Of a stretch of 64,000 nucleotides of DNA, positions 44,476-51,345 are shown piece after piece (position 1 is the first letter of the stretch; each line of letters starts with the position of its first letter). Location of the stretch: the NCBI GenBank assembly GCA_963973455.1, contig CAXAZF010000004.1:231367-295366 (forward strand). The letters are read 5' to 3'. The position numbers and the translations under genes were made by a program. A model generated the notes under the pieces. That model was given only the letters and a program-made list of their open reading frames with translations. It was not told the DNA's origin and made no database searches. This DNA is from Marixanthomonas sp002364245 (GTDB lineage: Bacteria > Bacteroidota > Bacteroidia > Flavobacteriales > Flavobacteriaceae).

Positions 44476-44670
44476 ATGTTAATAATACCAGTAAAAGACG
44501 GCGAAAATATAGATAGAGCGTTAAAGCGTTTCAAGCGTAAGTTTGATCGTACAGGAACGATGCGTCAGCTACGTAAAAGACAACAATTTACGAAGCCATC
44601 TGTTAAGCGCAGAGCGCAAATTCAAAAAGCCGAATACATTCAGCACTTAAGAGATCAGGAAGAAATTTAA
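44476..44670 (+). CDS. rpsU: 30S ribosomal protein bS21
   Basis: A 64-residue, very basic protein with the family pattern VKDGENIDRALKRFKRKFDR and KPSVKRRAQIQKAEY. In Bacteroidota ribosomes bS21, with bS18 and bS6, forms a pocket that sequesters the anti-Shine-Dalgarno sequence. The gene itself has a perfect SD, so its translation should rise when bS21-free ribosomes appear. A terminator follows, so it is probably a one-gene unit just before xerC and hpf. Confidence 0.97.
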   Translation: MLIIPVKDGENIDRALKRFKRKFDRTGTMRQLRKRQQFTKPSVKRRAQIQKAEYIQHLRDQEEI

Positions 44671-44697
44671 TAAATTCCTTTCGATCAATAGTTATAT

Positions 44698-44730
44698 ATC
44701 CGTTGGAAACATTTTCCAGCGGATTTTTTT
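44698..44730 (+). terminator. Terminator of rpsU
   Basis: A 12-bp stem (44698-44709 with 44713-44724, one G-U pair) with a three-base loop, followed by seven T. Confidence 0.85.
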
Positions 44731-44809
44731 ATGAAATAAATTCTCATTTTGGTTCTTTAAATCGAATTTCAGTATCTTCATAATCTACAATTCTGAACTT
44801 AAAATTAAA

Positions 44810-45700
44810 ATGCCTTTTTCAGCCTTCATCGATTACCTTTCTTTGGAAAAAAAATATTCGCCTCATACCGTTACAGCGTATAAAAAAGATTTGGAAAGTT
44901 TTTTGGAATTTGCCTTAGCTGAATTTGAATACACTGAAATTGCTACGGTAAATTATTCCGTTATCCGTAGTTGGATTATTGCGCAGGTAAACAATGGTGT
45001 TTCTAATAGAAGTGTTAACCGTAAGATATCTTCCTTAAAAACCTATTACAAGTTTTTGCTGAAAACAAAACAAATAGAAGTAAGTCCGTTGGTTAAGCAT
45101 AGAGCTTTGAAAACTGCAAAAAAAGTACAAGTTCCTTTTTCAGAAAAAGAAATAAACGAAGTGTTGGAGTTGCTTCAAGTGGCCGAAGGGTTTGAGGGTG
45201 TTCGCAATAAACTCATTGTTGAGCTTTTTTACACAACCGGAATGCGCCGTGCCGAACTGGTAAATTTAAAAGTAAGTTCTGTTTCTGAAACATTAAAAAC
45301 TATTAAGGTTTTAGGAAAACGAAATAAGGAACGTATAATACCTTTGTTGCCGACAGTTTTCAACACAATAAAAGAATATAAAGCTGAACGTTCAAAGCTA
45401 GAAGAGATTGAAGATCGCGATTATTTATTATTGACCAAGAAGGGCGTTAAAATATATGAAACGCTTGTCTATCGGGTGATAAATTCTTATTTTAGTACAG
45501 CGTCTGAAAAGGTGAAGAAAAGTCCGCATATTCTGCGGCACTCCTTCGCCACGCATCTTTTAAATGAAGGTGCAGATTTAAACGCAGTAAAAGAGTTGTT
45601 GGGGCATTCCAGCTTAGCTTCTACGCAAGTTTATACGCACAGTAGTATAGCAAGGCTAAAGGAAGTGTACCAAAACTCACATCCTCGCAACTCAAAATAA
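44810..45700 (+). CDS. xerC: Tyrosine recombinase XerC/XerD
   Basis: A 296-residue site-specific recombinase that resolves chromosome dimers at dif. The N-terminal SAM-like DNA-binding domain (about 1-95) contains SPHTVTAYKKDLESF and SVNRKISSLKTYYKFL. The catalytic residues are all present: R146 (TTGMRRAEL), K170 (LGKRNKE), H240 and R243 (HILRHSFATHLL), H266 (LGHSSL) and Y275 (TQVYTH). It is chromosomal housekeeping, not an integron or phage enzyme; no attachment sites are nearby. It lies 23 bp before hpf, probably in one transcript. XerC versus XerD cannot be settled by eye. Confidence 0.92.
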   Translation: MPFSAFIDYLSLEKKYSPHTVTAYKKDLESFLEFALAEFEYTEIATVNYSVIRSWIIAQVNNGVSNRSVNRKISSLKTYYKFLLKTKQIEVSPLVKHRALKTAKKVQVPFSEKEINEVLELLQVAEGFEGVRNKLIVELFYTTGMRRAELVNLKVSSVSETLKTIKVLGKRNKERIIPLLPTVFNTIKEYKAERSKLEEIEDRDYLLLTKKGVKIYETLVYRVINSYFSTASEKVKKSPHILRHSFATHLLNEGADLNAVKELLGHSSLASTQVYTHSSIARLKEVYQNSHPRNSK

Positions 45701-45723
45701 GTATTAACTTTAAAACTTCGCTT

Positions 45724-46026
45724 ATGAAAGTAAATGTGCAAACTCCAAATTTTGTCGCAGATGGTAAGCTTATCAACTTTATTGAAAAGAAACTTTCCAA
45801 ATTAGAACAATTTTATGACCGTATTATTTATGCCGATGTATTTTTAAAGGTTCAAAAAACCAGCGAAAAAGAAAATAAAAATGTAGAAATACTCCTGAGT
45901 ATTCCCGGTGACGACCTCATTGCCAAAAAGGAAGCTAAATCCTTTGAAGAGGGGACAGATGAGTGTGTGCATGCTTTGCAAAGGCAATTAAAGAAGCGAA
46001 AACAAAAACAAAGAGCATTTTCTTAA
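45724..46026 (+). CDS. hpf: Ribosome hibernation promoting factor (short HPF/RaiA type)
   Basis: A 100-residue protein of the HPF/YfiA fold: MKVNVQTPNFVADGKLINFI, EKKLSKLEQFYDRII, a conserved DVFLKVQ strand and ALQRQLKKRKQK at the basic end. It binds the 30S decoding centre and stabilises idle ribosomes in stationary phase. Its place next to rpsU, xerC and the tRNA-tuf operon links it to the translation cluster. Confidence 0.9.
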   Translation: MKVNVQTPNFVADGKLINFIEKKLSKLEQFYDRIIYADVFLKVQKTSEKENKNVEILLSIPGDDLIAKKEAKSFEEGTDECVHALQRQLKKRKQKQRAFS

Positions 46027-46066
46027 ACTTTTTTAGTAAAATATTTTTTTAAATAATAAATTTATA

Positions 46067-46103
46067 TAAATTTGCAGTCCGTTAGAAATAGCGGACTTTT
46101 TTA
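46067..46103 (+). promoter_or_regulatory. Promoter element immediately followed by a terminator-like hairpin, before the tRNA operon
   Basis: TAAATTTG (46067-46074) matches TAnnTTTG. At once follow AGTCCG (46076-46081), a 10-base loop, CGGACT (46092-46097) and six T. The hairpin could end the xerC-hpf transcript, but the promoter element would start RNA inside or just before its own stem. tRNA-Thr begins 34 bases later. Confidence 0.5.
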
Positions 46104-46136
46104 TGCTGAATTTTTGGTGTAAAAAAAGGCTTCAAA

Positions 46137-46210
46137 GCCGATGTAGCTCAGCTGGCTAGAGCAGCTGATTTGTAATCAGCAGGTCGTGGGTTCGAGTCCC
46201 TCCATCGGCT
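46137..46210 (+). tRNA. tRNA-Thr (anticodon UGU)
   Basis: A 74-nt cloverleaf. Acceptor GCCGATG pairs with CATCGGC, the anticodon stem GCTGA/TCAGC frames the loop TTTGTAA with anticodon TGT (46171-46173), and the T-loop GTTCGAGTC is standard. CCA is not encoded. It is the first tRNA of the operon and equivalent in order to E. coli thrU. Confidence 0.97.
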
Positions 46211-46246
46211 CTTTGAAAAGCAAAAGAAATTAGTTCTTTTAAAATT

Positions 46247-46329
46247 GGGGAGATACTCAAGCGGCCAACGAGGGCAGACTGTAAATCTGCTGTCTTTCGA
46301 CTTCGCAGGTTCGAATCCTGCTCTCCCCA
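46247..46329 (+). tRNA. tRNA-Tyr (anticodon GUA)
   Basis: An 83-nt tRNA with a long variable arm (class II), as expected for bacterial Tyr. Acceptor GGGGAGA/TCTCCCC, anticodon stem GCAGA/TCTGC, anticodon GTA at 46281-46283, T-loop GGTTCGAATC. Confidence 0.97.
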
Positions 46330-46400
46330 CTACGGTTTAAAATAATTTAAATCGTTTTTTCTGAATTTACAAAGCAGATTTGCTGGGTGTAATTCATTAG

Positions 46401-46427
46401 TTGAGTTTTTTAAAATATTTAACTCAA
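46401..46427. repeat. Inverted repeat between tRNA-Tyr and tRNA-Gly
   Basis: TTGAGTT (46401-46407) and AACTCAA (46421-46427) form a 7-bp perfect inverted repeat around an AT-rich centre. About 30 bp further on TATTTTTG (46456-46463) could be a promoter for tRNA-Gly. Operator or processing structure; weak evidence. Confidence 0.3.
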
Positions 46428-46498
46428 ACTATGTTCTAATAAATATTGAAATGTTTATTTTTGTACTCCTTTTTCAGAAAGTATAAAATAAAAATTAA

Positions 46499-46571
46499 GC
46501 GGGAGTAGCTCAGTTGGTAGAGCGTCAGCCTTCCAAGCTGAATGTCGCCGGTTCGAACCCGGTCTCCCGCT
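46499..46571 (+). tRNA. tRNA-Gly (anticodon UCC)
   Basis: A 73-nt cloverleaf: acceptor GCGGGAG/CTCCCGC, anticodon stem TCAGC/GCTGA, loop CTTCCAA with anticodon TCC at 46532-46534, and T-loop GGTTCGAACCC. Confidence 0.97.
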
Positions 46572-46683
46572 CAATAAAGAAACAGTTGTTTTTAAAACAT
46601 TTAGTGTTTTAGAAATGACTATTTTGAGTGGATGAGAAGTTTACGCTGAGTTAAGTTGAAGTAAACTTAATTTTTCGCTTAAA

Positions 46684-46703
46684 ATTCCTGCGAAGGCAGG
46701 AAT
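46684..46703. repeat. REP-like palindrome between tRNA-Gly and tRNA-Thr
   Basis: ATTCCTGC (46684-46691), GAAG loop, GCAGGAAT (46696-46703): an 8-bp perfect palindrome. The form resembles the hairpin at 55165-55184 (both have GCGAA[A/G]GC at the centre), suggesting one short dispersed-repeat family. The 176-bp gap between the two tRNAs holds nothing else I can name. Confidence 0.45.
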
Positions 46704-46747
46704 CTCTTACATGGGTGTTGCCTGCGTGAGTAGATTCAACTCTTTAC

Positions 46748-46819
<72 letters not shown>

Positions 46820-46874
46820 CAACTTTGTTTAAAATTGAACACTAATATATAACTAAGATTTAAATTAATACAAC

Positions 46875-48062
46875 ATGGCAAAAGAAACATACGATCGGTC
46901 GAAGCCTCACTTAAACATAGGTACAATTGGACACGTAGATCACGGAAAAACAACTTTGACAGCTGCTATTACTAAAGTAATGGCTGATGCTGGTTATTCA
47001 GAAGCGAGTGCTTTTGATCAAATTGATAATGCCCCTGAAGAAAAAGAAAGAGGTATTACAATTAACTCTTCACACGTAGAGTATCAAACAGCTAACCGTC
47101 ACTACGCACACGTTGACTGTCCTGGTCACGCGGATTACGTAAAGAACATGGTAACTGGTGCTGCTCAAATGGACGGTGCTATCCTTGTGGTTGCTGCTAC
47201 AGATGGGCCAATGCCACAAACTCGTGAGCACATCCTTTTAGGACGTCAGGTTGGTATTCCTCGTATCGTTGTATTTATGAACAAAGTTGACTTAGTTGAC
47301 GATGAGGAATTATTAGAATTGGTAGAAATGGAAATTAGAGATTTACTTTCTTTCTACGAATATGATGGTGATAATGGTCCTGTTATTTCTGGTTCTGCTT
47401 TAGGAGCATTGAACGGAGAGCAAAAATGGTCTGATACTGTTTTGGAATTGATGGAAGCTGTTGATAGCTGGATCGAATTGCCAAAACGTGATGTGGATAA
47501 AGATTTCTTAATGCCAATTGAAGATGTGTTCTCTATTACAGGTCGTGGTACTGTTGCAACAGGTCGTATTGAAACTGGTGTGGCTAACACAGGAGATGGT
47601 GTAGATATCATTGGTATGGGTGCTGAGAAGCTTACTTCTACAATTACTGGAGTTGAGATGTTCCGTAAAATCCTTGATAGAGGTGAAGCGGGTGATAACG
47701 TTGGTATCTTGTTAAGAGGTATTGAAAAATCTCAAATCTCTAGAGGTATGGTAATCTGTAAGCCAGGTTCTGTAACTCCTCACGCCAAATTTAAAGCAGA
47801 GGTTTATATCCTTAAAAAAGAAGAAGGTGGACGTCATACTCCATTCCATAACAACTACCGTCCTCAGTTCTACGTACGTACAACTGATGTTACAGGAACA
47901 ATTAACCTTCCTGATGGTGTAGAAATGGTAATGCCAGGTGACAACCTTACAATTACTGTAGATCTTATTCAGCCTATTGCAATGAACGTTGGTTTGCGTT
48001 TTGCAATCCGCGAAGGTGGTAGAACTGTAGGAGCAGGTCAAGTAACTGAAATTATAGACTAA
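46875..48062 (+). CDS. tuf: Elongation factor Tu
   Basis: A 395-residue GTPase that carries aminoacyl-tRNA to the ribosomal A site. G motifs: GHVDHGKTT (19-27), DCPGH (81-85) and NKVD (136-139); the switch has RGITIN. Domains II and III end with the conserved FAIREGGRTVGAGQVTEI. Placement after tRNA-Thr and before tRNA-Trp suggests co-transcription with the tRNAs; a terminator closes the unit. There is no Shine-Dalgarno sequence. Only one tuf copy is in the window. Confidence 0.99.
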   Translation: MAKETYDRSKPHLNIGTIGHVDHGKTTLTAAITKVMADAGYSEASAFDQIDNAPEEKERGITINSSHVEYQTANRHYAHVDCPGHADYVKNMVTGAAQMDGAILVVAATDGPMPQTREHILLGRQVGIPRIVVFMNKVDLVDDEELLELVEMEIRDLLSFYEYDGDNGPVISGSALGALNGEQKWSDTVLELMEAVDSWIELPKRDVDKDFLMPIEDVFSITGRGTVATGRIETGVANTGDGVDIIGMGAEKLTSTITGVEMFRKILDRGEAGDNVGILLRGIEKSQISRGMVICKPGSVTPHAKFKAEVYILKKEEGGRHTPFHNNYRPQFYVRTTDVTGTINLPDGVEMVMPGDNLTITVDLIQPIAMNVGLRFAIREGGRTVGAGQVTEIID

Positions 48063-48077
48063 TTAAGTTAGTATAAT

Positions 48078-48120
48078 AAAGTCAAAAGGTGTCCACCAAA
48101 GGTGGATGCCTTGACTTTTA
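48078..48120 (+). terminator. Terminator after tuf
   Basis: AAAGTCAA (48078-48085) pairs with TTGACTTT (48111-48118) and TCCACC (48092-48097) with GGTGGA (48101-48106). The T-run is short (TTTT, part of it in the stem), so it may be partial and allow read-through to tRNA-Trp and secE. Confidence 0.7.
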
Positions 48121-48171
48121 TTAAGGAATTAGCTTAGTCTATTAAAAATAGAATTAGCTTTTCTTTTACAA

Positions 48172-48244
48172 ACGGGCGTAGCTCAGCTGGTAGAGCAGTG
48201 GTCTCCAAAACCAAAGGTCGTGAGTTCGATCCTTACCGCCCGTG
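48172..48244 (+). tRNA. tRNA-Trp (anticodon CCA)
   Basis: A 73-nt cloverleaf: acceptor ACGGGCG/CGCCCGT, D-arm AGCTCAGCTGGTAGAGC, anticodon loop CTCCAAA with CCA at 48205-48207 and T-loop AGTTCGATCC. The outermost anticodon-stem pair is G-A. It lies directly before secE. Confidence 0.96.
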
Positions 48245-48269
48245 CTAAATAGGTTAAAAACCAATTAGA

Positions 48270-48458
48270 ATGGTAAATTATATAAAAGAATCCTATAGTG
48301 AACTTAAAAATCACGTAACCTGGCCAACTTGGGCAGAAGCACAAAAACTAACAGTTGTTGTGGCGGTATTTTCAATTATACTGGCGCTACTTGTTTTTGG
48401 TGTTGATAAGGTGTTTAGTAGAGTTATAGAATTTTATTTTGAATGGATCAAGTCGTAA
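48270..48458 (+). CDS. secE: Preprotein translocase subunit SecE
   Basis: A 62-residue single-helix form of SecE. The amphipathic part YIKESYSELKNHVTWPTWAE carries the conserved TWPT motif and precedes one transmembrane helix (VVVAVFSIILALLVFGV). SecE clamps SecY in the inner membrane. It is followed two bases later by nusG, the order seen in most bacteria. Confidence 0.96.
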   Translation: MVNYIKESYSELKNHVTWPTWAEAQKLTVVVAVFSIILALLVFGVDKVFSRVIEFYFEWIKS

Positions 48459-48460
48459 AT

Positions 48461-49015
48461 ATGACTGAAACTAAGAGTACAAAAAAGTGGTATGTAGTCC
48501 GTTCAGTAAGTGGACAGGAAAACAAGATTAAATCGTATCTAGAAACTGAGATTACACGATTAAATCTAGAGGATTATATTGAACAAGTTCTAGTTCCTAC
48601 TGAAAAAGTGATTCAAATCCGTAATGGAAAGAAAATTAATAAGGAACGGGTATTTTTCCCGGGATATATTATGATCCAAGCGAGTTTGGCCGGAGAAGTA
48701 CCGCATATTATAAAATCAATTAACGGGGTAATCGGCTTTTTGGGTGAGACCAAAGGCGGGGATCCAGTGCCACTAAGACAATCTGAAGTAAATAGAATGT
48801 TAGGTAAGGTAGATGAGTTAGCTGTAGAAGATGACAATGTAAACATTCCTTACGTAATTGGTGAAACTGTAAAAGTAATTGATGGTCCTTTCAACGGCTT
48901 TAACGGTACAGTTGAAAAGATAAACGAAGAAAAACGCAAGCTTGAAGTAATGGTGAAAATATTCGGAAGAAAAACACCATTAGAATTAAGCTATATGCAA
49001 GTAGAGAAAATTTAA
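48461..49015 (+). CDS. nusG: Transcription termination/antitermination factor NusG
   Basis: A 184-residue protein from the ATG at 48461 (MTETKSTKKW), directly after the secE stop. The NGN domain contains KKWYVVRSVSGQENKIKSYL, VLVPTEKV, FFPGYIMIQ and SINGVIGFLG; the C-terminal KOW domain contains GETVKVIDGPFNGFNGTVEK and ends in LSYMQVEKI. It binds RNA polymerase and links it to ribosomes or Rho. Confidence 0.97.
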   Translation: MTETKSTKKWYVVRSVSGQENKIKSYLETEITRLNLEDYIEQVLVPTEKVIQIRNGKKINKERVFFPGYIMIQASLAGEVPHIIKSINGVIGFLGETKGGDPVPLRQSEVNRMLGKVDELAVEDDNVNIPYVIGETVKVIDGPFNGFNGTVEKINEEKRKLEVMVKIFGRKTPLELSYMQVEKI

Positions 49016-49087
49016 TTGTTACACGCTATATAAATAGGTTTTTTCTTTAGCTTCCACATAAGGAAAAATCACAGTAAAATTAAAACA

Positions 49088-49525
49088 ATGGCAAAAGAAG
49101 TAGATAAAGTAGTAAAGTTGCAAGTTCGAGGTGGTGCCGCTAACCCGTCGCCTCCAGTAGGACCAGCTTTAGGTGCTGCCGGTGTGAACATTATGGAGTT
49201 CTGTAAGCAATTCAATGCTAGAACCCAAGACAGACAAGGAAAAGTGTTACCAGTTGCGATTACGGTTTTTAAAGACAAATCTTTCGATTTTGTAATTAAA
49301 ACCCCACCCGCTGCTGTACAAATTCTTGAAGCTGCTAAGATCAAAAAAGGATCTGGTGAGCCACACGCAAGAAAAGTAGCATCTATTTCATGGGATCAAG
49401 TTAGAGCTATTGCAGAAGACAAAATGCCCGATCTTAATGCATTTACCGTAGAGTCTGCTATGAAAATGGTAGCTGGTACTGCAAGATCAATGGGAGTGAA
49501 AGTAAAAGGAGCTGCTCCTTTTTAA
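49088..49525 (+). CDS. rplK: 50S ribosomal protein uL11
   Basis: A 145-residue protein that binds the GTPase centre of 23S rRNA. Motifs: KLQVRGGAANPSPPVGPALG, NIMEFCKQFNART (with the Cys-containing flexible N-domain), KTPPAAVQILEAA and KMVAGTARSMGVKV at the end. It starts 72 bp after nusG and precedes rplA by 21 bp. Length matches the family. Confidence 0.98.
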   Translation: MAKEVDKVVKLQVRGGAANPSPPVGPALGAAGVNIMEFCKQFNARTQDRQGKVLPVAITVFKDKSFDFVIKTPPAAVQILEAAKIKKGSGEPHARKVASISWDQVRAIAEDKMPDLNAFTVESAMKMVAGTARSMGVKVKGAAPF

Positions 49526-49546
49526 TCTAGAAAAAGAATCTATAAA

Positions 49547-50242
49547 ATGGCAAGATTAACAAAAAAGCAAAAAGAAGCAAAGCTTAAAGTAGAGGATAAG
49601 TCCTATACAGTAGCTGAAGCTTCCGCTTTAATAAAAGAAATCACCAACGTAAATTTCGATGCCTCTGTAGACCTTGCGGTTCGTCTTAACGTGGATCCAC
49701 GTAAAGCAAACCAAATGGTTCGTGGTGTCGTTACCTTACCACACGGTACAGGTAAAGATGTTAAGGTGCTAGCTTTAGTAACTCCAGATAAGGAAGCTGA
49801 AGCTAAAGAAGCCGGAGCAGATTATGTTGGTTTAGACGAATACCTCGAGAAAATAAAAGGAGGGTGGACAGATGTTGACGTTATTGTAACCATGCCAAGC
49901 GTTATGGGTAAATTAGGGCCATTAGGACGGGTTTTAGGACCACGTGGATTAATGCCTAACCCAAAAACAGGTACGGTAACAATGGATGTTGCTAAAGCAG
50001 TTTCTGATGTGAAAGCTGGTAAAATTGACTTTAAAGTTGACAAAACCGGAATTGTACACGCAGCAATAGGAAAAGCGTCTTTCGATGCTGAAAAAATTGC
50101 CGGAAATGCAAGAGAATTATTAACAACACTCGTTAAACTGAAGCCTCAGGCTGCAAAAGGTGTGTATATAGAAAGTATCTATATGTCTAGTACTATGAGT
50201 CCTAGTGTAGAGATCGACACCAAGCGTTTCACTGAGCAGTAA
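49547..50242 (+). CDS. rplA: 50S ribosomal protein uL1
   Basis: A 231-residue protein of the L1 stalk, which moves the deacylated tRNA out of the E site. Motifs: DASVDLAVRLNVDPRKANQM, VRGVVTLPHGTGK, GPLGRVLGPRGLMPNPKTGT and SIYMSSTMSPSVEID. In E. coli L1 represses the rplK-rplA mRNA; I could not identify a mimic of its binding site here. Confidence 0.98.
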   Translation: MARLTKKQKEAKLKVEDKSYTVAEASALIKEITNVNFDASVDLAVRLNVDPRKANQMVRGVVTLPHGTGKDVKVLALVTPDKEAEAKEAGADYVGLDEYLEKIKGGWTDVDVIVTMPSVMGKLGPLGRVLGPRGLMPNPKTGTVTMDVAKAVSDVKAGKIDFKVDKTGIVHAAIGKASFDAEKIAGNARELLTTLVKLKPQAAKGVYIESIYMSSTMSPSVEIDTKRFTEQ

Positions 50243-50254
50243 AATTGAGAACTT

Positions 50255-50776
50255 ATGACAAGAGAAGAAAAATCACAAGTAATTGAAAGTTTGACTGCAC
50301 AGTTATCCGAGAACACTATTATATATTTAGCAGATATCTCGGGGCTTGATGCAGGATCTACTACAAAGTTACGCCGTGCTTGTTTTAAAGCAGGAGTAAG
50401 CTTGAACGTAGTAAAAAATACCTTGCTTTCTAAAGCTATGGAAAGCAGCGATAAGGACTTCGGCAATTTAAGCGAAGTACTTAAAGGAAATACCTCGTTA
50501 ATGGTTTCTGAAACAGGAAACGCGCCAGCAAAAGTAATTAAGGAATTTAGAAAAAAATCTGAAAAACCATTACTTAAGGGAGCTTTCATTGAAGAAGCAA
50601 TTTACGTAGGCGATGAACAACTTGACAAATTAGTTGAAATCAAATCTAAGGAAGAAGTTATTGGAGACATCATTGGATTGCTTCAATCTCCTGCTAAGAA
50701 TGTTATTTCAGCACTTAAATCAGGTGGCAGTACAATCGCGGGTATTGTTAAAACCCTTTCTGAAAAAGAAGGATAA
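50255..50776 (+). CDS. rplJ: 50S ribosomal protein uL10
   Basis: A 173-residue protein. It begins MTREEKSQVIESLTAQLSEN, contains ISGLDAGSTTKLRRACFKAG and VVKNTLLSKAM, and ends with the helix that anchors L7/L12 dimers. It starts 12 bp after rplA. The 57-bp gap before rplL is small. Confidence 0.97.
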   Translation: MTREEKSQVIESLTAQLSENTIIYLADISGLDAGSTTKLRRACFKAGVSLNVVKNTLLSKAMESSDKDFGNLSEVLKGNTSLMVSETGNAPAKVIKEFRKKSEKPLLKGAFIEEAIYVGDEQLDKLVEIKSKEEVIGDIIGLLQSPAKNVISALKSGGSTIAGIVKTLSEKEG

Positions 50777-50833
50777 AAATTTAGCACTAATTAAATTACA
50801 CATATTAATACAATTATTTTAAAACGATAGAAA

Positions 50834-51208
50834 ATGGCAGATTTAAAAGATTTCGCAGAGCAATTAGTTAACTTAACTGTAAAAGAAGTTAATGATTTAG
50901 CTGAAATATTAAAAGAAGAGTACGGTATCGAGCCTGCTGCTGCAGCTGTAGCTGTTGCTGGTGGTGCTGCTGCTGGAGGCGACGACGCTGAAGAGCAAAC
51001 CGAATTTGACGTAATCCTTAAAGCTCCAGGAGGTTCTAAATTAGCAGTTGTAAAACTTGTTAAAGAATTAACTGGTGCAGGTCTTAAAGACGCTAAGGAA
51101 TTAGTAGACAACGCTCCATCTCCAATTAAGGAAGGTGTTGCAAAAGACGAAGCTGAAGCAGTAAAAGCTCAGTTAGAAGAAGCAGGAGCAGAGGTTGAGC
51201 TTAAATAA
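50834..51208 (+). CDS. rplL: 50S ribosomal protein bL7/L12
   Basis: A 124-residue acidic stalk protein. The N-terminal dimerisation part (about 1-35) is followed by an Ala/Gly hinge (AAAVAVAGGAAAGG) and the C-terminal factor-binding domain: FDVILKAPGGSKLAVVKLVK and LTGAGLKDAKELVDNAPSPI. A strong hairpin follows before rpoB. Confidence 0.98.
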   Translation: MADLKDFAEQLVNLTVKEVNDLAEILKEEYGIEPAAAAVAVAGGAAAGGDDAEEQTEFDVILKAPGGSKLAVVKLVKELTGAGLKDAKELVDNAPSPIKEGVAKDEAEAVKAQLEEAGAEVELK

Positions 51209-51231
51209 GCTCGCCGAGTTTCAAACCTTAC

Positions 51232-51269
51232 GGTTTAGGCCTTCCGGAACCCCGGAATAGGCCTAAACC
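51232..51269 (+). promoter_or_regulatory. Strong hairpin between rplL and rpoB (attenuator or processing site)
   Basis: GGTTTAGGCC (51232-51241) pairs with GGCCTAAACC (51260-51269), and inside it TTCCGG pairs with CCGGAA around an AACC loop. Only ATTTTG follows, not a full T-run. In E. coli the same gap has an attenuator and an RNase III site that set the L12 to beta ratio; a similar role is inferred. Confidence 0.6.
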
Positions 51270-51345
51270 ATTTTGCGTATATAAAGGTTAATAGTTTTTT
51301 GAGTATAGGCAATAGTAGTTTTTTTAATTAAAATTCCGTCCATAG

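Noticed and set aside
46171..46330. Minus-strand frame across tRNA-Thr and tRNA-Tyr
   Set aside because: It lies entirely over two well-formed tRNA genes and the spacer between them; a coding role is not credible.
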